Numbered from the stretch's first letter, positions 33,257 through 41,907 are shown. The stretch is DNA of 64,000 bases from JBKQHQ01 sp052148715 (GCA_052148715.1 JBKQHQ010000230.1:1-64000); one strand, 5' to 3'. Program-made: numbers and translations. Notes: generated by a model from the letters alone, not told the origin.

Positions 33257-34336
33257 TCACCCGCGCAAGCGTGGAAACAGTGTCAGCGCGTTGTCGCGTT
33301 TGAGCGCCTGCAGATCGGTGTCGGCGATCCCAAGCTTTTCGAGGCCGCCCGCGGTCTTGGGGATCGGCACCAAGGGGAAATCGCTGCCGAACAGGATTTG
33401 CGCCATCGGCACGAGGCTCGTCAGGGCCCCGATCGCCGGACGATTGGCCGAATTGGCGATCTCGTAATAGAGCCGCTTCAATTCATATTCGACCCCGTTC
33501 GGCACTTTTTCACGCAGGTGCGGCAGGTCGCCGAGCTGGGCGATGCGGCCGGCGAGCATGGGGATCGTGCCGCCCGCATGCGAGAAAATGAAGCGCGTCT
33601 CGCGCAGCCGCGCGAGCGAGCCTGAATACATCAGGCTCAAGATCGCCCGGTTGGTGTCCTGGGTGAATTCGGTGAGGAAGGCCGGCACGTAGGACATGAG
33701 GCTGGTGCAGCAGGCGGGCGAAGCCGGATGCACGTAGACGATGGCCTTGCGCCGATCGATCTCATCGAGCACCGGCGCAAAAGCCGGATCGCCGAGCCAT
33801 CTGTCGCCGTAGCTGGTCAGGAGCCCGATGCCGTCGGCCTTGAGCGCGCCGAGCGCAAAATCCATCTCGGCGAGCGAGCCAAGCGTGTCGGGGAGCGGCA
33901 GCGCGGCGAACAGGCCGAAGCGGCCGGGAAAGTCGCGGACCATTTGCGCCGCGTATTCGTTGCATTGCCGCGCGAGCCGGCGCGATTGCTCGACATCGCC
34001 GAACCAGATCCCGGGCGTGGTGACGGAAAGAAGGGCGGTCGCAACGCCGTTCTTGTCCATCTCCTCCACCGCGCGTTGCGGCGACCATCCGAGCCAGTTC
34101 GGGATGATGCGGCCGCCGGCCTGCGCCATGATGTGCTGCTTGACCTCCTCGAACCAGAACGGCGGCACGGTGTGGTGATGCACGTCGATGATCGCCGGCT
34201 TGCCGACCGCGATCGGCGCCTGCGCGCGCAGCGGCTTGGCGGAGAGCACCGCACCGGCACCAAGCGCCGCGGCCGCGGCAACAAACTCGCGCCGCGACGG
34301 CGCGCAGACTGTGCAGCCGCTGAAATGGCGTATCAT
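33257..34336 (-). CDS. Tat-exported amidohydrolase (ACMSD-like metal-dependent hydrolase)
   Basis: 359 residues. The leader has a Cys pair (GCTVC) and then the twin-arginine motif SRREFVAAAAALGAGA. The TIM-barrel starts with IDVHHHTVPPFW (HxH metal ligands), and IFSHAGGTIPMLA and LFGSDFPLV carry the His and Asp that complete the site, as in 2-amino-3-carboxymuconate semialdehyde decarboxylase and related decarboxylases/hydrolases. The start overlaps the SPFH gene stop by four bases. A paralogue with the same kind of leader is at 36298. Aromatic carboxylate or meta-cleavage product is a likely substrate class. Confidence 0.9.
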   Translation of the reverse strand: MIRHFSGCTVCAPSRREFVAAAAALGAGAVLSAKPLRAQAPIAVGKPAIIDVHHHTVPPFWFEEVKQHIMAQAGGRIIPNWLGWSPQRAVEEMDKNGVATALLSVTTPGIWFGDVEQSRRLARQCNEYAAQMVRDFPGRFGLFAALPLPDTLGSLAEMDFALGALKADGIGLLTSYGDRWLGDPAFAPVLDEIDRRKAIVYVHPASPACCTSLMSYVPAFLTEFTQDTNRAILSLMYSGSLARLRETRFIFSHAGGTIPMLAGRIAQLGDLPHLREKVPNGVEYELKRLYYEIANSANRPAIGALTSLVPMAQILFGSDFPLVPIPKTAGGLEKLGIADTDLQALKRDNALTLFPRLRG

Positions 34337-36153
34337 TGCGGCGGCGTCTCCCGCGTCACGCGTTGGCTGAGCAGGCTGCCGACGAAGATGAGCGTGCCGC
34401 GCTGGTCGCCCTGGCCACCGCCAACGACGATCTGCGGCACCAGCTGGGTCTTGCTCAGGGCGAGCTGATCGACGACGTTCATCATGGCGTAGTACTGGGC
34501 GCCGACCGCCTCGACCTTCTGCTTCAGCACGCTCGCCTCGGCGACGCCGATGGCCTGCGTCTTGGTGGCGGTGGCGTTGCCGACGGTGGTCAGCACCTCG
34601 GCGTCGGCCTTGGCATTAATCGTCTTCGCCTCGGCCTCGCCGCGGGCGGCATTGACGACGGCCTCGGCATTGAGCTTTGCCGTCTCGGCGGCGCGCGAGG
34701 CGGCGACGATCTGGCTACGGGTGTCGGCTTCGGCCTTCGCCCGCTGCAGCTCTTGCCGCTGCTCCTCGGCCTGCTGCTCGATGGCGAAAGTAACCTTGGA
34801 CTGCTCCGCCACCTTGCGGTCGGTCAGCGTCTTCATCAGCGCTTCCGGCGGCGTGATGTCGCCGATCAAGGTATCGACCGCCATCACATTGTATTTGTCG
34901 AGCGCCGCCTTGATGAACTCGGCCGCCTCGTGCTGGCGATCGGAACGGCTTTTCAGAAAGTCGATCACGTCGCTGCGCTGCGCGCTGTTGCGGAAATAAT
35001 TGCCGATGGTCGGCTCCAGCACCTGCGTCACTAGATTGGTCATGTTGCCGAACCGGGCGATCACCTTCGGCGCGTTCTCGCGCGAGACGTGGATGATCTG
35101 CGAGACGTCGAGGTTGAAGGTGAAGCCGTCGCTCGAGCGGACCGTGATGGTCGACAAGTTCTTGTCGAGCTGGTGTGCCTCGCTCTTGCCGGTCGCCCAG
35201 TTGAGCACGATGTTGGTCGTCGGCACCGGCTCCACATTGAGCGTGCGTGGATTGATCGGATAGCGGCCGGGATCGAGCGGCGTGCCCCAGACACCTTTCT
35301 CACCCTTGCTGACGATGTTGCCATGGGTGAACTCCACCCCCGAGGTGTCCTTGCCGGGGGTGCCGACGAAAGCAACCACGACGCCCACATAGCCGATCGG
35401 GACGTTGGTCAAATCGACGCCTTCGACGGTCATGAATAGCGGGTTGGTGTAATAGGTCCCCGCGAGCATCACCTGCTCTTGCAAACCCTTGAATCCCCCG
35501 CCCTCGACGAAGACATGCGCATTCTGGAAGCTCGAGTGACCGGCGATCTCCTTGCCGGCAATCTCACCGCTCGGCAGCGTCTCGCCTTCGAAGGTCGTGA
35601 CGATGCCGACCTTGCCCTGCGGGATCTGCATCGCGTTCTGGATGGTGACCTTGAAGAGGGCGGTGTTGATGCGGTAGGTCCCGGGCGGAATGATATCCAT
35701 TTGCGGCCCGCGCTGGCCGCCATTCGTCAGAAACGCCCGGGCGTCCTGAAAGGCGTCGCACTCGGCGTGCTTGGCCAGCACCCGGCCGACCGGGATCGGG
35801 GTGCCGTCGCGCGCCTCGACGATGCCGAGCTGCGAAGGCGGTATTGTCAGAAACGGCACGATCTCGATCGAATACTGCCAAGGCCAGTACCAGAAATATA
35901 GACCGGGCGCCAAGGTATCGGCCTGAAATCCCGCCTCACCCTGGAGCGCGATGATTTTGCCGTCCGGTAACGTTTTATGCGCGCCGAACAGAACGAATTT
36001 CTTGGTCACGATGCCGATGCTGTCATCAGGGATCATGGCGATGCCAAGCAGCCGATAGCCCCCGAAATACATGATCCCCAAGAAGACGATCAGCACCACG
36101 GCGATCCATATGATCATCGACATGCTTCCCCCTAGACCGAACAAGTCACTCAT
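34333..36153 (-). CDS. Membrane-anchored SPFH/Band-7 (flotillin-like) protein
   Basis: 606 residues. One N-terminal TM helix (IIWIAVVLIVFLGIMYFGGY). Residues ~50-320 contain repeated beta-rich units each ending in a 'PG-Y' turn (LAPGLYFWYWPW, IPPGTYRINTALF, MLAGTYYTNPLF, LDPGRYPINPRTL). The SPFH domain follows (SSDGFTFNLDVSQIIHVSREN, LEPTIGNYFRNSAQ), then a long Ala/Glu/Lys coiled coil (RKVAEQSKVTFAIEQQAEEQ onward). Such proteins form ring-like membrane scaffolds. It overlaps the Tat amidohydrolase start by ATGA, an unusual partner, and is divergent from a second amidohydrolase. Confidence 0.9.
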   Translation of the reverse strand: MSDLFGLGGSMSMIIWIAVVLIVFLGIMYFGGYRLLGIAMIPDDSIGIVTKKFVLFGAHKTLPDGKIIALQGEAGFQADTLAPGLYFWYWPWQYSIEIVPFLTIPPSQLGIVEARDGTPIPVGRVLAKHAECDAFQDARAFLTNGGQRGPQMDIIPPGTYRINTALFKVTIQNAMQIPQGKVGIVTTFEGETLPSGEIAGKEIAGHSSFQNAHVFVEGGGFKGLQEQVMLAGTYYTNPLFMTVEGVDLTNVPIGYVGVVVAFVGTPGKDTSGVEFTHGNIVSKGEKGVWGTPLDPGRYPINPRTLNVEPVPTTNIVLNWATGKSEAHQLDKNLSTITVRSSDGFTFNLDVSQIIHVSRENAPKVIARFGNMTNLVTQVLEPTIGNYFRNSAQRSDVIDFLKSRSDRQHEAAEFIKAALDKYNVMAVDTLIGDITPPEALMKTLTDRKVAEQSKVTFAIEQQAEEQRQELQRAKAEADTRSQIVAASRAAETAKLNAEAVVNAARGEAEAKTINAKADAEVLTTVGNATATKTQAIGVAEASVLKQKVEAVGAQYYAMMNVVDQLALSKTQLVPQIVVGGGQGDQRGTLIFVGSLLSQRVTRETPPQ

Positions 36154-36297
36154 GTTTGTCTCCGGTTAACTCTTCTCAGTGTTTCCGGCAAAGGTGCCGT
36201 TGGCCCCTTTGGGCTGCGCCTTGACGGTGCGGATAGTACGGGTGTCCATTGCTGCGGTACAGCGCCCGCCACGGCCGCGCACAGGTTGGGGAACCCC

Positions 36298-37419
36298 ATG
36301 ACTACTTGCCAAACGTGCCGCTGGTCCTTGCGCGGCTGCCGATGCTGCGGTGAAGCGGCCTTGCCCGCCGATGCGGCCAAGGTCAGCCGGCGCAACGTCC
36401 TGACCGGGACCGCTGCATCTTTGGCCGCGGGAGCCTTGGCGGCGCCCGGGCTTGGTCTTTCGCTTACACGCGCACAGGCAGCATCGGAAGACAAGCCGCA
36501 CCGTATCGATGTGCACCATCACATCGCGCCGCCGAGCTACGTCGAGGAATTGCGGGACAAGCTGGAGCCGCCGACGCTCGCCTGGACGCCGCAACGATCC
36601 CTCGACGACATGGACAAGGCGGGCGTCGCCGTCGCCATCACCTCGGTGACGACGCCCGGGGTGTGGCTCGGCGATGATGCGCAGGGGCGCCGCCTCGCCC
36701 GCGCCAGCAACGACTATGCGGCGACCTTGACGGCCAAGTACCCGACCCGCTTCGGCATGTTCGCCGCGCTGCCGCTGCCCGACACCGACGGAAGCCTGCG
36801 CGAGATCGAATACGGCCTCGACGTGCTCAAGGCGGACGGGATCTCGCTGTTCACGAGCTATCGCGACAAATGGCTCGGCGACCCCGCGTTCGATCCGGTC
36901 ATGGAGGAGCTCAACCGGCGCAAAGCCGTCGTCTACACGCATCCGGAGGCGGCGGTATGTTGCCGACACCTGCTGCCCGGCATTCATGAATCGGTCATCG
37001 AATACGGCACCGACACGACCCGCGCCATCACTCGTCTCCTGTTCAGCGGCGCCGCGGCGCGCTACCGCGACATCCGCTGGATTTTTTCGCACGGCGGGGG
37101 CACGACGCCGTTCTTGGCCGAGCGCCTGATCCGCGTGCCGCAAACCTTCAAGGCGCTTGCGCCGTCGGTGCCGAACGGCGTGATGGCGGAGCTGCAGCGC
37201 TTCTATTACGACACCGCGCAGGTGGCCTATCCGCCCGCGCTCGCGGCCCTCACCAAATTCGCGCCGATCTCGCAAATCCTCTGGGGCACCGATTATCCAT
37301 TCCGCCGCGGCGAGGAATATGTGAAGGCGCTCGGCGAGTTCGGCTTCAGCGAAGCCGACCTGCGCAAGATCGACCGCGAGAATGCGCTGGCCCTGCTGCC
37401 GCGGCTGCAAGCCGGATGA
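36298..37419 (+). CDS. Tat-exported amidohydrolase, paralogue with Cys-rich leader
   Basis: 373 residues from ATG 36298 (a TTG at 36286 is an alternative). The leader begins MTTCQTCRWSLRGCRCCGEA, with five Cys, followed by a twin-arginine motif, SRRNVLTGTAASLAAGALAA. The TIM barrel shows IDVHHHIAPPSYVEE, FSHGGGTTPFLAE, and LWGTDYPFRRG, aligning throughout with the protein at 33257-34336. Metal-dependent hydrolase or decarboxylase of the ACMSD group. Divergent from the SPFH gene with a 144-nt shared upstream region. Confidence 0.9.
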   Translation: MTTCQTCRWSLRGCRCCGEAALPADAAKVSRRNVLTGTAASLAAGALAAPGLGLSLTRAQAASEDKPHRIDVHHHIAPPSYVEELRDKLEPPTLAWTPQRSLDDMDKAGVAVAITSVTTPGVWLGDDAQGRRLARASNDYAATLTAKYPTRFGMFAALPLPDTDGSLREIEYGLDVLKADGISLFTSYRDKWLGDPAFDPVMEELNRRKAVVYTHPEAAVCCRHLLPGIHESVIEYGTDTTRAITRLLFSGAAARYRDIRWIFSHGGGTTPFLAERLIRVPQTFKALAPSVPNGVMAELQRFYYDTAQVAYPPALAALTKFAPISQILWGTDYPFRRGEEYVKALGEFGFSEADLRKIDRENALALLPRLQAG

Positions 37420-37439
37420 GCGCAAACGCGCGCAGCAAC

Positions 37440-37524
37440 CGCTCATTCCCGCGAAAGCGGGAACCCAGTTCTTGTGGAAGGTTAACGATCAAACGCTGGG
37501 TCCCCGCTTCCGCGGGGACGAGCG
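37440..37524. repeat. Imperfect palindromic repeat with REP-like arms between convergent genes
   Basis: The arms CGCTCATTCCCGCGAAAGCG... (37440-37468) and its near-inverse (37496-37524) pair over 29 bases with a few mismatches, separated by 27 bases. Each arm holds its own small hairpin (CCCGCGAAAGCGGG, CCCCGCTTCCGCGGGG). Translated, it gives the 'PAKAGTQ ... GPRFRGDE' peptides seen in dispersed repeats of many alphaproteobacteria. Located between the 3' ends of two convergent genes, it could also serve as a bidirectional terminator. Confidence 0.8.
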
Positions 37525-37535
37525 GGTTGATCCGT

Positions 37536-39140
37536 TCAAGCTCCGCGCACCCGGTCGATCACCGCCAGCGGATCGGCCACTGCATTGCCGTGCCAAGCGA
37601 CGTGATGATCGGGACGCACGAGCACGAGCTTGGTTTGGTAGAGTTGATCGGGGGGAGCCTCGAGCCGCAGGACCTTCAGCGGGAGCTTGCGCGTGCTGGC
37701 CGCGCTCGCGAGCCGGCTCGCGGCTTCGGCCGCGCCGAAATCGAGGAGCGTGAAGCCGCGCCCGAATTCGTCATATGCCGCGCGGCCGGGAGCAAGCCAA
37801 AAATGCGGCGCCCGCGCGCCCGGCCGGTCGAGCGGCGCATAGGTGTCCCAGCGGTCGGGCGGGCTCGGCGCGCCGTCGTGACAGATGATGGGCGAGGTCT
37901 CGTAGCGCTCGCCGAGCTGAATGCCGGCCGTGAGATATTGCGGCCGGTCATCCTCCATGACGCGGGCGCCAAATCGTGCGCGCGCATCCGCCGCCGCGGC
38001 GTCCTTGGCTTCCAGATTGGGCGGAACGGACCAGCCGTCCATCACCTTGGTGCATTGCACGCCGAGCCGCGAATTGCGCACGCCGATCGGATGCCGCTCG
38101 ATCTCGTAGCTGTCGAGCAGATTTGGCCCGGCCCAGCCCTCGTGCACGGCGGCGATCTTCCAACCGAGATTCATCACGTCGCCAATGCCGGTGTTCATGC
38201 CAAGCCCGCCGAGCGGCGTAAACAGATGGGCGGAATCGCCGGCAAGAAAGACCGAGCCTGACTGATAGTGCTCGGCGACAAGCGCCAGTCCGCCGGTCCA
38301 CGGGCCGCCTGAAATGATGTCGAACTCAACGTCGGCGCCGAGCATCGCGGCAATCGTCGCCTTGGCGTCGACCGCCCGCCAATCGACCCCGGGCGGAACC
38401 TGATAATGGACGACCCACAGCTCGCGCCCGTCCTGGGTGAACATCATCGCGCGCATGTCGGCGTTGATGATCCAGGTCATGTGGGTGGGCTTGCGCCCGC
38501 TGGCCGCCATCAGCTTCGGCGCGCGGATGAAGGAGGACAGCATTGTTCCGCCCATGAAGGCGCGATATTCGGTTCCGTCATCGCCGATCATGCCGAAGCC
38601 GAGCGCGCGGCGCACCGTGCTGCTCGCGCCGTCGATGCCGAGCAGAGTGCGCGCCCGGATCCGCCGGCGCTCGCCGGTCGTGACGCTCTCGACCTCAGCC
38701 ACAACCCCGTCATCGAGCAAAGTGAACGCGACGAGCTTCCACCCGAATTGGATCGACAGACCCTCTTGGCGCTGCGCGCAGCGCCGCAGCACGCGCTCGA
38801 GCACGATCTGCGACACCATGATGGGCATCTCCGGCGTCGGCCAATTCGAATAGGGCCGCGGCAGGCGGCCGAACTCGTAACCGCAGAAGCGCGTCACATA
38901 GGCCGAGGCGCGCTCGACGTCGACCGGCAGCCCCTCAGCCCGCAGCTCTTGCGCGATGCCGAGACGGCGGAAATGCTCCATGGAGCGCGCATTGGTGTTG
39001 TTGCATTTAGGGTGCTGCGTGGTCTCCAGGCGGTCGTTGATGAGCATCGCCGGCACGCCGCGCCAAGCAAGCTCGATTGCCGCGGACAATCCGACCGGTC
39101 CGCCGCCGACGATCAGCGCATAGGTTTCGGCTTCCGTCAT
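37536..39140 (-). CDS. FAD-dependent aromatic hydroxylase (PheA/TfdB/MhpA family)
   Basis: 534 residues. ALIVGGGPVGLSAAIELAWRG is the FAD dinucleotide-binding motif, RARTLLGIDGASSTVRRALG the DG-motif, and FLAGDSAHLFTPLGGLGMNTG the GD-motif, in the order and spacing of class A flavoprotein monooxygenases. The C-terminal thioredoxin-like part is present. The ATG at 39140 overlaps the dioxygenase stop (ATGA); the 33-codon upstream extension is dioxygenase sequence in another frame. It should hydroxylate a phenolic substrate, giving a catechol for the coupled extradiol dioxygenase. Confidence 0.92.
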   Translation of the reverse strand: MTEAETYALIVGGGPVGLSAAIELAWRGVPAMLINDRLETTQHPKCNNTNARSMEHFRRLGIAQELRAEGLPVDVERASAYVTRFCGYEFGRLPRPYSNWPTPEMPIMVSQIVLERVLRRCAQRQEGLSIQFGWKLVAFTLLDDGVVAEVESVTTGERRRIRARTLLGIDGASSTVRRALGFGMIGDDGTEYRAFMGGTMLSSFIRAPKLMAASGRKPTHMTWIINADMRAMMFTQDGRELWVVHYQVPPGVDWRAVDAKATIAAMLGADVEFDIISGGPWTGGLALVAEHYQSGSVFLAGDSAHLFTPLGGLGMNTGIGDVMNLGWKIAAVHEGWAGPNLLDSYEIERHPIGVRNSRLGVQCTKVMDGWSVPPNLEAKDAAAADARARFGARVMEDDRPQYLTAGIQLGERYETSPIICHDGAPSPPDRWDTYAPLDRPGARAPHFWLAPGRAAYDEFGRGFTLLDFGAAEAASRLASAASTRKLPLKVLRLEAPPDQLYQTKLVLVRPDHHVAWHGNAVADPLAVIDRVRGA

Positions 39141-40138
39141 CTTTTCTCGGCGACGTATTTCTCCAGCGTCGTCGGGCTGCCGGCGCGCGCGGGCTCGACC
39201 ACCTCGACGCCCGCGAACCGGCTCGCCTCGTTGAACCATTGCGCACGCGCCGGCAATTGCCAGCGGCGCTTGGCGAGCTCGGAGAGGTCCCAGCGCACCG
39301 GCTCATTCTCGATATCCATCATCTGATAATGGGTGTTGAAGAATTCGATCCGGTGCCCGTCGGGGTCGCGGAAATAGACGAACAGCGCGTGCCCCGGACC
39401 GTGCCGTCCCGGCCCGAATTCCACGTTCTCGGCATAGCCGAGCTCGGCCGCGAGATCGCACGCGTAGAGGAGGTGATAGGTCTCCGGAATGCTGAAGGCC
39501 GCGTGATGCAGGCGTGGGCCCGCTCCGTCGGCGAATACGACGTCGTGCGGGTTGCCCTTGCGCTGGAGAAAAACGAACAGGAGCTTGTCGCTGCCGTCCG
39601 GCGCCACGTATTCGGAAAGCCGGAAACCCATGCCGGTATAGAATTCGCAGCCGCGCTGGACCTCAGGCGTCAGCATCTGGAAATGGTCGATGCGCTGCGG
39701 AATGCCGCCCCGGTGTGCATGGAACGCCGTGACGAGGCGCGGCTTGGTCACCATCGTGGCGCAGAATTCCAGCGGCGCGCCGATCGCATCGGTGACGTGC
39801 AAGGTGCGTCCCTGATGCGGCACCTCGGCCCACTTCGCCGGTAACCCGGCGCGCTCGAAATGGGCCTTGGCCTTTTCCAGATCGTCCTCCGTGTAGACGC
39901 GCAACCCGACCCGCTCGCAGACCGGCGCAGCCGCCGAACGCTTCAAAACGATACTGTGATGGCTCGCCTCGGTGACGCCGCGCAGATAAAGCGTGTTGCC
40001 GTCCTCCGCGCTGACGATGAAGCCGAGCATATCGACATAGAAGGCGCGGCTCGCCGCGATATCCTTCACAGTGAGAACGACATGGCTCGCGCGCGTCACA
40101 TTGAACGGCGCCGGATAGGCGGTCTTGGGAATGCTCAT
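39137..40138 (-). CDS. Extradiol catechol dioxygenase (VOC superfamily, HpaD/2,3-dioxygenase type)
   Basis: 333 residues with two tandem VOC modules. The first (RASHVVLTVKDIAASRAFYV) lacks a complete metal set; the second has RIDHFQMLTPEV, RLHHAAFSIPE and DPDGHRIEFFNTHYQ, giving the 2-His-1-Glu Fe/Mn site. The ATG at 40138 follows CCAGGAGCTCGA. Cleaves a catechol next to its hydroxyls. Directly coupled to the FAD hydroxylase, so the pair makes and opens a catechol; the Tat amidohydrolases nearby could act on later products. Similarity in style to homoprotocatechuate 2,3-dioxygenase, but substrate not assigned. Confidence 0.92.
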   Translation of the reverse strand: MSIPKTAYPAPFNVTRASHVVLTVKDIAASRAFYVDMLGFIVSAEDGNTLYLRGVTEASHHSIVLKRSAAAPVCERVGLRVYTEDDLEKAKAHFERAGLPAKWAEVPHQGRTLHVTDAIGAPLEFCATMVTKPRLVTAFHAHRGGIPQRIDHFQMLTPEVQRGCEFYTGMGFRLSEYVAPDGSDKLLFVFLQRKGNPHDVVFADGAGPRLHHAAFSIPETYHLLYACDLAAELGYAENVEFGPGRHGPGHALFVYFRDPDGHRIEFFNTHYQMMDIENEPVRWDLSELAKRRWQLPARAQWFNEASRFAGVEVVEPARAGSPTTLEKYVAEKR

Positions 40139-40419
40139 TCGAGCTCCTGGATGTTGGCCGCGGTCGAGCACGTCAGATCAAGGCCGGGTAAGACCCGCCG
40201 CCAAGTTGCAAATCCATTGGCTTTCCTCCGGAATTTCTGGTGCATGCGGCTGGGCACGAACCGTAGCATGGCCCTGCATCCCCGTCATTCGCGGCCGTAC
40301 TGTTCAACAATCTGGCGTCCGACGATGTGTGCTGCGCGAACTTTTGTTCTCGCCCAACTTGTCACCAGTCAATGCAACCATTAATATATGTATGGATCTG
40401 CCAATTGGAGGGCTCGCTC

Positions 40420-40617
40420 ATGGGATGGATCCAAGTCACAAACCTTGAAGGGGGCGTTGTGCACCTGAACACCGACCAGATTGTCCGGCTGCGACCGGGA
40501 GGCGATGCGGGAGCGAAAACGACAATTGATCTTGCCGCTGGCCTGCAGGGTGCGCGCGAAACTCCGGATCAGGTAAGGCAGATGATCGATGCAGTGCAAA
40601 AAACCGGCGACGCATAG
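40420..40617 (+). CDS. Small conserved-looking protein, hypothetical
   Basis: 65 residues: MGWIQVTNLEGGVVHLNTDQ then a basic turn, an acidic stretch and an amphipathic helix (TPDQVRQMIDAVQ). The ATG at 40420 has TTGGAGGG at proper spacing. The strand-loop-strand beginning 'V.N..GG.V.LN.D.IV.L' resembles small FlbD-like proteins, but similarity is too short for an assignment. The upstream ~280 nt contain no gene. No operon partner on the same strand. Confidence 0.6.
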   Translation: MGWIQVTNLEGGVVHLNTDQIVRLRPGGDAGAKTTIDLAAGLQGARETPDQVRQMIDAVQKTGDA

Positions 40618-40698
40618 GCCGGCTTGTCCGCCGAATCAGCGACCTGCTCGATGCGATTCGTCGTGGGAATTCGATCGTACCCTCGCCGGGTGGCGGCT

Positions 40699-41175
40699 TC
40701 AGCAGCCGCGACAGATACTACGGAGCGGGCCGTAATCGAGCACGGCGGCCCCCTTTGATTGCCTGCCGAACTCGTCCTCGCGGTGATGTTTGAAGCGATG
40801 GTGACGGTGTGTGTCCGGACCGGAAACGATCGTCGTTTGCAGCGGCTCGGAGCCGTACAGGACCGGATTATTCGGCAGGGGCCGCTGTTGCGCGGCAATG
40901 CTGCCCGCTGGTCCCGGCGCAATCCTGATGCCGCCCGGTCCCGGTTGCTCGATCGTAATATCTCTGCCGGCAGGGCCCGGGCTGACGCGGCCGCCACGAG
41001 CGCCCCCCGGCCCGATGCCGCCCGGCGTGGAATCCGGCTGCGATGGTCCGGGCGCAATCAATACCCCGCCCGGGCCGATCACTTGTGCGCAGGACACACC
41101 CACGCCGGCGACCATTAGTATCACCAGAACAGCGGCATAAATTGCGGCGGACAAACGTGCTCGCATTTGGTACAC
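40699..41175 (-). CDS. Secreted Gly/Pro-rich collagen-like protein
   Basis: 158 residues. A signal peptide (AAIYAAVLVILMVAGVGVSCA) precedes ~60 residues dominated by Pro-Gly units (IGPGGVLIAPGPSQPDSTPG, GPGGIRIAPGPAGSI) and then a His/Arg-rich tail (THRHHRFKHHRED) ending in two Cys. Low-complexity secreted protein of unknown role, possibly envelope-associated or metal-binding through the His cluster. A start at the second Met (41166) is equally possible. Confidence 0.65.
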   Translation of the reverse strand: MYQMRARLSAAIYAAVLVILMVAGVGVSCAQVIGPGGVLIAPGPSQPDSTPGGIGPGGARGGRVSPGPAGRDITIEQPGPGGIRIAPGPAGSIAAQQRPLPNNPVLYGSEPLQTTIVSGPDTHRHHRFKHHREDEFGRQSKGAAVLDYGPLRSICRGC

Positions 41176-41307
41176 CTATCGTGGCGGGTGCCACCATGGC
41201 GTTCGTCCGCCTCGGTCTCTCGGATATAGATACAATCGCCAAGCGCGGTAGAGGGGCGGCGCAGCCTATTCGCGCGGCAGGACCCCCGTTCATCCGACTC
41301 CTCTGTC

Positions 41308-41907
41308 CTATTTGCTGGCGATCCGCCGCATGACCTCCGCGATCGTCAGAATTTTAGCTACCGGCCGCAAGCCTTCGATGGCGGCGCGATGAAAGTCTTC
41401 GGAAAACGCCGCGCATCCGTCTTCGATCACCGTGCAATCGAATTCACGGACGTGGGCGTCGCGCACGGTGGAGGCCACACCGCCGTTGGTCACGATGCCG
41501 GTGAAATAGAGCTGCTCGATTGCGCATTTGCGCAGCACCCATTCCAGGCGCGTCATGTAGAACGCCGAGTAGGCGACCTTCTCCACACCGATGTCGGCGG
41601 GAGCCAGCGCATCGATCAGCTGTTGCCCCCATCCCCCCGGCGCAAAGTCGCCGTTCGTGAGGAACGGCCGCAGCGACTTGAGATGCGGCGAAATGATCGG
41701 CTCGGCTGCGCGTCCGGGCACCAGCGTGAAAAGCGTCGCAACGGTGAGGATGCCGCCGTCGCGGGCGGCGCGAACGAGCGGCACGAGCTTGTCCGGCAGC
41801 GCCGCGATGGCTGGGTTGGTCTGGCCGGCCCGGCCATAGGCTCCGTCGCGATGGAGAAAGTCGTTTTGCAGATCGCCGAGGATGAGCGCGCTTGTGTTTG
41901 GATTCAT
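41308..41907 (-). CDS. Isochorismatase-fold hydrolase lacking the catalytic cysteine
   Basis: 199 residues. The fold is clear: ALILGDLQNDFLHRDGAYGR with the catalytic Asp, EKVAYSAFYMTRLEWVL with the Lys, and FTGIVTNGGVASTVRDA at the nucleophile elbow. In cysteine hydrolases the last motif reads 'TNVCV'; here Gly stands in the Cys position, as in true isochorismatases (vinyl-ether hydrolysis without Cys). So an amidase reaction of the N-carbamoylsarcosine type is doubtful despite the hydantoinase neighbours. Its start overlaps the HyuA stop by ATGA, and it is the last gene of the operon. Confidence 0.87.
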   Translation of the reverse strand: MNPNTSALILGDLQNDFLHRDGAYGRAGQTNPAIAALPDKLVPLVRAARDGGILTVATLFTLVPGRAAEPIISPHLKSLRPFLTNGDFAPGGWGQQLIDALAPADIGVEKVAYSAFYMTRLEWVLRKCAIEQLYFTGIVTNGGVASTVRDAHVREFDCTVIEDGCAAFSEDFHRAAIEGLRPVAKILTIAEVMRRIASK

